This document shows, in pieces, positions 56,443 to 64,000 of a stretch of 64,000 bases of DNA (position 1 is the first letter of the stretch; every line of letters begins with the position of its first letter). The notes beneath the pieces were generated by a model. That model was not told the DNA's origin. It was given only the letters and a program-made list of their open reading frames with translations, and made no database searches. Position numbers and translations under genes: made by a program. The stretch spans positions 61,956,023 through 62,020,022 of the forward strand of contig QCXZ01000003.1 of assembly GCA_025024175.1 (NCBI GenBank), given 5' to 3'. The stretch comes from Rhyzopertha dominica. Lineage: Eukaryota; Arthropoda; Insecta; Coleoptera; Bostrichidae.

Positions 56443-57619
56443 CTGATAGCACTAGATCTGGCATAAATTTAACTCGGTGCAATATCGGTACTTTCAATTT
56501 ACGTGCAAAATAAATTATAATCGTCTTGTTACTGTTTTTTTATTAAAATGTTATATTATGTAAAATGAATATTAATTATTAACATATAATAAGTTGCGAA
56601 AGAATGATAAATTATTTTAACATTTGTTTTATGTTCTAGACCGACAAATGCTTTGGCGTTCTAGAACACAAAAGTATTTCGCAGCTAGGTGACAAAAAAA
56701 GTTCCCTTTGTTTAAATAGTATTTAACGACAATGTCAGATTTTGATGTAATAATTTGTAGAGCACCTTGTTTGATCTTGTGCCAGACGTATTTTGAGGTT
56801 CTTCGTCTTTGACAAAGATTACAGGTGTAATCGAAACGTCAGACTAATAACTTTTTATCAGTGTTTTAAAGTGACAGCAATATTTCCGAGAAAATATTAT
56901 ATTATGAACGCATTCAACCTCATATACCTTGGCATTATCCGCACTGCAGCTAGAGAGCAAAAAATCGTAGTGGCCTGTGACTATGTCTCAAACTAATACC
57001 GCCAACGCCGCCACCGTTTAGTGGTGTCAGTGATACGTGGCGTGCCGTGTGGCTTATTCTTCGCGTTAAAACATAATTACACTTTTACGATTATTTTTCG
57101 AAACTACGATGTTATTTTGTGAAGTGCGGGTGTTTTGACGTTTTCTGATTCCGATTGTGGACATCTCACGTGAGATAACTAGCGTACTTTGGTGAAATAG
57201 TGCAAAAACTGATAATTCGGGTCGTTCCATTTGGCCCTGGTTGGAGGACTGGGCGGCAGACTTGGAGAGTCGTGTAGTACGTTTATAATAAAAGGTAGGA
57301 TTTTATCTTTTACAATGAAGTGGATTGATGTATTATTGTAATGTTTACATAATAAGATATGGGTTATTCCGTTGATGTGTAGGGGTAGTCAGTGTTATTT
57401 TATTAAATTAATCTTATCCGAAGTATCTCTTTCGAGAATTCAAAACTAATTCCATTTCGATGAATATGCGCAGCTAGTAGTTTTTAAATCTAATGTCCGG
57501 GCACATTTGTGGAGACGATTCGCCCTACGAATAAATGCCATTTTTCTCTCCAGAAGATTACTTAAAAAATGGCCAAGTAACGGAAGGCTACATCGTGTAG
57601 GAAATATTTTAGAGTCAAA
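56443..57619. other. non-coding stretch
   Basis: 56663-56692 contains ACACAAAAGTATTTCGC, the inverse partner of 53940-53967. At 56805-56842 a GATTAC/GTAATC stem followed by GAAACGTCAG resembles stem II and the 3' half of a hammerhead, with a mutated 5' core (TTGACAA). No coding frame was found. Confidence 0.4.
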
Positions 57620-58957
57620 TACAGGATGTTTCATGATAATGCAACCCACAATACATTTGCTGAGGTAACATTGATAGTTCATCGTCTTAAAAAATATAAA
57701 ACATAGAGAGCTGTATAAATTCGTAAATTTTGACATTAACTTCAATCATTTGCCTTAAGTAAATCCGGTATTGTAAAACAAATTTTATTTTCAAAAAATG
57801 TATATTCAATAAAGTTAATGTAATAAATGCTCAAAATGTCGCCCTCCGCTGTATTCACAAGCTTGAATTCGTGCCCAAAACGATCATTTAACATGCATTA
57901 ACATTTCTGGAGTGATGGATCTACATGCATCACGTATTTTATTTTCTAAATGTTCTACAGCTTCAACTGGTGTTTGGTATACTTGCTCTTTTACCATTCC
58001 CCACAGAAAAAAATCCAAAGGAGTAAGGTCCGGGCTTCTCGGTGGTCAAGGATTAATTGAACTTCTTTCTATCCATCGGTTAGGCAAAACCAAATCAAGA
58101 TGATTTCGCACTATTCTATGATAATGAGCAGGTGCCCCATCTTGTTGGAACCATAGATCTTGTCTTACTTGTAGATTTACATTTTGGAGACCACCGGTAA
58201 AATGTTTCTTAAAAAATTTAGATAAGTATTGCCCTTTAAACCATCGCGAAAAAAAAGGCCCAACAATTTGATTCTCCAATATTCCGCACCAGACATTCGT
58301 GGAGTAGATAGTTTGAAAATGTCCTTCTCGAATCCAACGTGGATTTTCTTGCGAATAATAATGCATGTTACGTTTGTTAACTCCACCATCATTAGAAAAT
58401 CTTGCTTCATCTAAGAAGCAAATGTTGTCATAAAATCTCACATTCAAATTTTGGTGTTCCCGAAAAAAGTTCCAGGATAATATGTCTCATTTAAGGCTTG
58501 GACGAATTGCAAGTGATACGGATGAAATTGATTGCCTTTAATTATTCGGTGTACTGAAGACAAATACCGGTTGCTCTTGAGACTACCCTTTGACCAATAT
58601 GAGGATTTTCGTCAATACTCTAATTTCATTGCCAGGGCATGTTGCTGTTCTTTCTCTTGAATTTTTCAGTGGTGGCCAGTTAGTCCTTAAAGTTAATTCA
58701 AGTTTCTTCGGCAGGAGCTCTTCTATTTTTCTTGCATTCACCATAAATCAAAATCATATCTGTTTTTTCATCATTTGAATACATTTTGACTTTTAATAAA
58801 TACAGTGACAGGAACCATAGCGCATAGCCGTCATGGATTCCCAATTTATTTTTAAAATAATACCGTTATGTAAAATAACCACATTGGCTATGAGAATGTA
58901 TTTTGGGTTACATTTTAAATTTCGTCAGGGTCGTTATCATTCGTGAAACATCCTATA
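57620..58957 (-). mobile_element. mariner-superfamily element with traceable empty site
   Basis: About 1,334 bp (57622-58955). Imperfect inverted ends: AGGATGTTTCATGATAATG on the left and, inverse, AGGATGTTTCACGAATGATA on the right, with shared GTAACCCA(A/C)AATACAT further in. TA lies at 57620-57621 and 58956-58957. The flanks join into the repeat seen uninterrupted at 52179-52275, confirming the borders and the TA duplication. The minus strand carries a decayed transposase. Confidence 0.85.
57815..58784 (-). pseudogene. IS630-Tc1-mariner transposase remnant
   Basis: From the ATG at 58784: MYSNDEKTDMILIYGECKKN, then a damaged DNA-binding region. The catalytic core is well kept: ICFLDEARFSNDGGVNKRNM (first Asp), HYYSQENPRWIREG, NVWCGILENQIVGPFF, LWFQQDGAPAHYHRIVRNHL (second Asp). 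After one TGA in place of Trp it reads PPRSPDLTPLDFFLWGMVKE (third acidic position, Asp). The C-terminus reads CEYSGGRHFEHLLH and ends at the TAA at 57815. This is the insect branch with the QQDGAPAHY and SPDLTPLDFFLWG signatures. Several stops and frameshifts in the N-terminal half make it inactive. Confidence 0.88.
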
Positions 58958-60306
58958 TAAGCATAAAATTAATCCTAAAGATGTATTTTCATTTTAAGAA
59001 TTTCCAACTCACTCTATGCTCGTATTTTATCGGATGCTTCGCTCTCTAAGTTGTGTCTAACAATATATTGAGCGATCTCCTTTAGAGTCGAGTCAGAAAT
59101 TAATAACTTAATAATTTCTCTTATCACACATTTATTTTGCTTTCATTACATAAATAACAAAGCCATATTAATTTGTTATGTATTCAGCACTATAGATCTT
59201 TTTCCTTCTTGACGGCGTTAAAAATCGTCTTGTTACAGTGCCATGGCAGATATTAGTATTAGCGGCCAAAAATCTTGCAAATGGCGCTTCATATAAGGAA
59301 AATCAGAATTGGTGGCATTGGCGGAAGTATCTGCCCACTTCCATTAGCTCTATAATTATGTTAAACGTCACACAATTTTATGTGGTGGGAATATATCCGG
59401 TATATTATGTTTAAGGCGAAACTGGATTATGTAAGATGGATGATGCTTCCATAAAATAACATTGTTGGCTGCTGCTTCTGCAACCTCTGCAATTTATGCG
59501 ATCGCAGCTCACGGGTCGTAAAGATACAATCACGCCTCAAATATTAAACGTAATCGACGGGATCCGCGTATCCGTGCACCTGCACCAGTTCGTTATCTTT
59601 ACAGCGAAGTGGGTATATTCTATAAAACAAACGCGAAATGGCTCTCGTCTCATTGGAGACAGAGCAACGGGCACAGAAAGTTACTGCCGCTGTTCCTTAT
59701 CAGCGTACGAAAAGATCCAGGCAAGCGCTATAAAGTTTCGAAGTCTTAAAGTTATTTATATTTTCCCGTAGCCGGGTACAAAGTTTCCGACTAATAGTAT
59801 CGTTTCTTTTTCGCAGTCACCTCCATCCCGGTTAGGCGCTTCCCCGAATGCACATATTTCAAAATTTGTCCGCAGTTACCTACCAAGTTCCGCGAGATAT
59901 TGTTAGGTCCGGGCATGACGTGAGCGTTAAAAATGCACGGGGCTGCATACTGCAGATGTTTGCAGGTAGTTTGATGTGTACTGGGGACAGTTAAAGAAGT
60001 TTTAAATTGACAAACATAATAGTTACTAAAATTGTGCAAACTTTTACGATCGGTTTCTAATTCTATACTGTAAATACCCGGGCTCATAGGTCGTGGTGCA
60101 TTGGAGTTTCTTTTACTTCCAAAGGTTTAATTTTCATCTTCAGAGAACAATATCAATGGTATGTCCTAAGCAAAGCCAAAGGATGCAATCTCCTTAGCCA
60201 CTAACTGAGATTGGTGGCGTATACGAAGTTGTAGGCATATATATCGTATGCCATGTTAAAAAAAACAAAAAAGTATTTGTAGGTAGAGAATTTCAGGTCT
60301 GAAATT
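58958..60306. other. stretch with a GC-richer island, no gene
   Basis: 58958-59035 continues the dispersed repeat interrupted by the mariner. 59460-59900 is GC-richer, with open frames on both strands up to about 98 codons but no domain. Candidate regulatory or conserved non-coding DNA. Confidence 0.4.
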
Positions 60307-61323
60307 CAAATCTTAGGGGTCACCGCCAAAACGCTTCTATCCAAGGTTATTCAACTCGTGACGTCAAGTGTCATGTAAACATTACCGAGGAGCGTGCTGT
60401 TTAATGGTGTAGTATCATTATTGTATTGAAAAAGCTTTTGTGTGGTGTTTATTGAAAGGACGGTGTAAGAGGTCGCACCAAAAAGTGATTAGTTTCACAA
60501 GCATCCATTATGTATGGAAAACAAAGCAAGTGTTGTTTTGTACATGGTTATAAACACAGCTAACAAAATTTTTGTAACCGTTCTTCGAGATTATCAACGT
60601 ATGAAAAAGTTGTTTAAGGCCCCTAGACGTGATATGCCGAAATCACAAATTTGTTTTTCTGTTGTGAAGTTCACATTAATTCTTACTGTAAGTTTTATTA
60701 TTCTTTTTGGGGTTATAAGTGTTTACCATTCAGTTTCCATTTTGTTATAGCTTGAAGAGGATATGAAAAATTATATGCGTTTTAAGCTGATAAAGGGAAA
60801 TGTTATAATAAAGAACCACCATATATTTGACTGTTAGCCAGACCCGAAACGAGCCGCAAGAGCCCCGAAAATAAATGGCAATTTATATTTATTCCGACCT
60901 CTAAAATAAATGTTAAGTTTAGGTTACGTTTTTGATTGTTACATTTTTATGTTTACAAATAGTATGTTTCCAAAACCCACTGTGATCAAATCATCAATGC
61001 TACGTTAATTTGATAGAAAGTTCACTTATGCTGTTGCTGTTGCTTTTACGTTCCTCATCTCCGCCGCGTTGAACCGCTCGTCGCNGTACACAAATTCCAT
61101 ANCAGTGAACATGCCTTCAGAAGTCATAACTCATAAGTATTTCACTTTTTCTTGGCGTATTTGAATTCGCTTGTCACAAAATGAACGCAAACAACAAACT
61201 GGTAAATTGACAGGCTGAGGCTGACGCGTGACGCGCTGATCCCAAATGTAAACAAGCGACCATTTACAAGACACCTGACGTCACTGCCAGTAAGTTCGCG
61301 TTTTGGCGGTCCCTTTAAATATT
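60307..61323 (+). mobile_element. P-element-like unit with THAP remnant
   Basis: Inverted ends: AGGGGTCACCGCCAAAACGC (60315) and inverse AAGGGACCGCCAAAACGC (ending 61315). Further inside, the arms share TGACGTCAAGTGTCATGTAAA versus TGACGTCAGGTGTCTTGTAAA. The flanks CAAATCTT (60307-60314) and TAAATATT (61316-61323) agree at 6 of 8 bases, as expected for a decayed 8-bp duplication. A THAP-domain remnant lies inside. THAP plus 8-bp duplications are hallmarks of the P superfamily. Two n positions lie at about 61085 and 61102. The unit lacks most of a transposase. Confidence 0.7.
60507..60890 (+). pseudogene. THAP-domain (P-like transposase N-terminus) remnant
   Basis: MYGKQSKCCFVHGYKHS starts the C2CH finger (first Cys pair present, the expected next Cys replaced by Tyr in HGYKH). 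A frame change gives NKIFVTVLRDYQRMKKLFKA and PRRDMPKSQ, matching the middle of the domain. Another change gives FFCCEVHIN with the final Cys and His. A GTAAGT...TTATAG intron-like segment (about 60688-60750) leads to LEEDMKNYMRFKLIKGNVII then KNHHIFDC and a stop. The intron retention argues against a processed copy. The frame around the donor does not join cleanly, consistent with decay. Confidence 0.65.
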
Positions 61324-61734
61324 CACATTTTTAATGTTAAAAATACACCTTACGATCCATTTATTCGAATTTATAAGTTGTCACAGCTGTTTTGTGGATT
61401 AGATGCTACCTATTAATATGCAATTTAATAAAATATAAATACATGGCAAATACCCAATTGCCGTAGGAAACCTCTGGAGAAATTCGCACACAGTCATACT
61501 AGATCTGCCTACAACATCACCTACGTTACCAGTCTGAGTTGTCAATGAACAGTCAAAGACTTCGCACCGTTTAGCTTTGCTTAAAACAAACCATTGACAA
61601 TGAGATAAGAACGAAACGTGTGGAAATAGAAGAAACTCTAATGTACCACGACCTATAATCCCTAGTATTTACACTATTGAATAAAAGTTACTGCTGATTG
61701 CGTTTGTATTTAAAGAAACGCAAAATTACGAGGG

Positions 61735-61935
61735 CTGTAAAGTATAGTAAAACCCTACTATCACTAAATATTATAAAACAAAGTCCTTCACTGCGTCTAT
61801 CTGTCTGTGTGTTCGCGATAAACAACTAGACGGAATTTCATGCACTTTTCACCAATAGTTAAAGTTATTCTTAGGAAGGTTTAGGTATACAATTTGTCAA
61901 GGTTTTTTGTAAATTTGTTGAAATATAACGCTAAC
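61735..61935 (+). repeat. dispersed insect repeat block
   Basis: Contains AAAGTCCTTCACTGCGTCTA, TCTGTCTGTGTGTTCGCGATA, CTAGACGGAATTTCATGCAC and AGGAAGGTTTAGGTATAC. This block layout is familiar from abundant non-autonomous (Helitron-like) insect repeats. Ends are not defined here and no coding sequence is attached. The assignment rests on general recognition rather than on a second copy in the window. Confidence 0.45.
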
Positions 61936-63415
61936 TCCTCTAATAAACAGACTTTGGAGCGATTGGAGGTGATGACTGGACATTTAACAGTCTTCTGGAG
62001 CTTTCGTATCTTTCGTATTTTTTTATTGCCCAAATTGAAGAATTAAGCAGCAAGTGCATGATAATAATGGTAAGCAATATACGTAATCATACAAAGTTAA
62101 GATGTTAATTATATAAAGCAGAGAAAATTCTATTCAACCTGCTAATACTTTTTCATCTTCTATTATAGATGTAGCAAATTAAGTTGGTTATTCGTTAATA
62201 ATAAAGTTAAAGAAGAAAGATAATTTACCTGGAGCACCTATACATTTCTAGCTGTAAGTGAATTAATAAGTTTGTGCGAATTTGATTAAAAACGGTTAAT
62301 TCAAGTTAAGCGCAATCTTCTCTACGTCGATCTATACTGTCCCATGTAGTTTAGCAATAGGATTCAAAAGTTAAGTCAATGAATCCCTTCTCAAAAAAAA
62401 CTTGTCCAGCTGTAAATACGACTGCACTGAGCACTAGTATATATTTTCTTGATTTTCCAAAAACATAGTATTACAGCAACATTATGAGATTGTAAAACAA
62501 TGATAATTGGTAAATAATGCAGGTGTGCTCTTGTTCCATCTGAAAAAATTTCTTCTCCGTAATGGCTTTTAGCAATTAATTAGCATCATCAATTTTGGCC
62601 ATTCAAAAGGCTTGGTCTAGTTATCTCTAAAGAAATTTATACTGTATACAGTAAAATCTTTTAATTGAGTTATACATTATTCTATCTCATGAAGTGATAT
62701 GGTGTTTAACCAAAGAGCAGAAGCGCTCGCAAAATAATTAGCTTCAGCCTTTCTTGTATTTACATTCTAAAACAGCTTTTGCAAAATACGTTTTTTGATA
62801 TCCATACATTGTCTTATTCCATATATTAATTAAAATTGATAAAAATGATAATTAATAGTCCTAAATTTTAGGTTACTGGTTAACAGTAGGTATTAGTACA
62901 CAATGTGGTTTTTGGTAGACAACTAGATCTGAATAATTTATGCTTTCCCGCTCTGGGTCATTTATTTCATAAAAAATCTCAGTTGTTTTAAAATGGATTT
63001 CAACACCTACCTTGTGCGTTAATAATACTGATAAAGTTTTATACATATTATGTACCAATTACACAAAATGATAATACAAAAACACAAAATCACTAGTGAT
63101 AACACCTAAACTTATAGAAGTACGCATCTTGTACTATATACGAGTACTATAGTTTCCTTGAACAAGCTGTAGCAGTCTTGATATCTGCAATATTAAATTT
63201 AACATGCGATGTTCGGCTCCCAAAAAAAAGGTTTCCTAAGAACCGTGGCCAACTTTAGAGACATTTTCTTGTCATTAATCTACAACGCGGTTGATTCAAA
63301 CACGTTACGTTTTCGACATTTGTTGTCCTTATTAAAGAAGAAACATTTGGCGCTCGCCAAAACGCTGCCCATAACGACTAGTCGCTTTTAAAGAGAATTA
63401 TTATGAAGCCTGATC
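61936..63415. other. AT-rich stretch without recognisable genes
   Basis: Nothing recognised. Open frames are short and domain-free. Confidence 0.4.
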
Positions 63416-63419
63416 CTTA

Positions 63420-63565
63420 AATCCTTGTTGTAGAAATATCTAATAAACCCAACTTCTTGCTTAAGGCTTGCGCGTACAACTTCTCTAAGTCATTAATCAT
63501 TAACACCGTCAAAAGCTTTTTGAAGTTAATGAACGCTGCATATACTTTCCCGGGGTGTACTTATT
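63420..63565 (-). pseudogene. short LINE reverse transcriptase fragment
   Basis: The minus strand reads GKVYAAFINFKKLLTVL, matching the Y.AFIDF.KAFD region before and around motif A, then (other frame) LEKLYAQALSKKLG. Too short to assign a clade. The catalytic Asp region is degraded. Confidence 0.5.
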
Positions 63566-64000
63566 TTGTGGTGAAATACAAACTACGTTTTACCTCCGCC
63601 GCATTCATCTAATATGTTATCCTCCGTGTAAAGACACTTTTGTTAAAAAAATTCGGTTTCAAAATTTAGACAGTTCCTCCGTAATTTGTAGGAACGTTAG
63701 CGCCACCTCTTTGTTCGATTCACATATTTACATTTACAATAAAACAAAGTGTCATTGCCATTTTGTAACAAAGTCTTGCAAGCCTACTTTGTTATACAGG
63801 GTCGTTACAAAGTATGGAACCAGCAGAATATTTCAGGTTCTGTTCAGTCGATCTTTCTGAAATTGTGCAGGAGTCTATAAATAATTAAAATGAATTTTCT
63901 GGCTCTCTTTTCCGAGATATGGCCTCAAGTTTCATTATAATTTTATTTCATTCATTTTCAGGCATATCATTAAAAAGGATATTTTTCCTGATTTCAAAAA
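63566..64000. other. stretch with a transposon-like terminus
   Basis: At 63795 TATACAGGGTCGTTACAAAG resembles the start of a mariner-type element, and AT-rich sequence continues to the window end. A matching inverse end would lie outside the window. Confidence 0.35.

Noticed and set aside
1..64000. CRISPR arrays, operons, ribosome binding sites, phage genes
   Set aside because: No spaced identical repeats and no bacterial gene organisation; all signals are eukaryotic.

Overview
The window looks like a piece of an insect nuclear genome, possibly a beetle (inference). It is AT-rich, uses short GT-AG introns, and is dense in the transposon families common in insects: Tc1/mariner, hAT, P-like, Penelope-like, Crypton and non-LTR LINEs. 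Isolated n characters suggest a draft assembly. There is no sign of bacterial or operon organisation. Most of the window is non-coding, and most of the protein coding capacity seen belongs to decayed mobile elements.

Region 1-17.4 kb holds the only convincing host gene, on the minus strand. A TATA box (17386-17391) precedes exon 1 (17024-17326), which encodes a signal peptide. An intron of about 11.1 kb with a GC-AG splice pair leads to exon 2 (5574-5924), a Pro/Gln-rich segment ending at a GTAAGT donor, so the gene continues leftward. Its introns have filled with mobile DNA. These are a LINE remnant (1585-3120), an IR/DR-type Tc1 element whose transposase carries a putative 57-nt intron (3674-5300), two mariner-like remnants, a head-to-head inverted Penelope-like pair (about 13.08-14.23 kb), a LINE 3' end, and one copy of a 1.2-1.4 kb repeat (second copy at 44.8-46.6 kb).

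Region 17.4-30 kb has few genes. It contains LINE and hAT-like transposase remnants, a long hairpin, a decayed Penelope-like element with readable reverse transcriptase, and a 1-kb element that carries a FLYWCH zinc-finger exon between inverted GGGACCCAA-type repeats. Region 30.6-38.7 kb holds a 2.2-kb terminal-inverted-repeat element with a two-exon SAM-domain reading frame and no transposase, a 426-bp mariner deletion derivative, and a minus-strand P-loop NTPase fragment.

Region 40-57 kb is a mosaic of a decayed Penelope-like element, LINE pieces, a compact and apparently young Penelope-like element (49673-50794) with inverted pLTRs, hammerhead-ribozyme-like cores and a 14-bp target duplication, a hAT MITE with a perfect 8-bp duplication, and a Crypton-type tyrosine recombinase gene interrupted by an almost intact mariner. 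Region 57.6-61.3 kb holds another mariner-like element, whose empty site survives as a paralogous repeat at 52.2 kb, and a P-element-like unit with a THAP-domain remnant. The last 2.7 kb contains only repeats and a short LINE fragment. Several GC-richer non-repetitive islands without coding signal (about 29.3-30.1, 39.3-40.0, 47.8-48.1, 51.6-52.1 and 59.4-59.9 kb) are candidate regulatory or conserved non-coding DNA. All coordinates come from reading the sequence; no database search was run.
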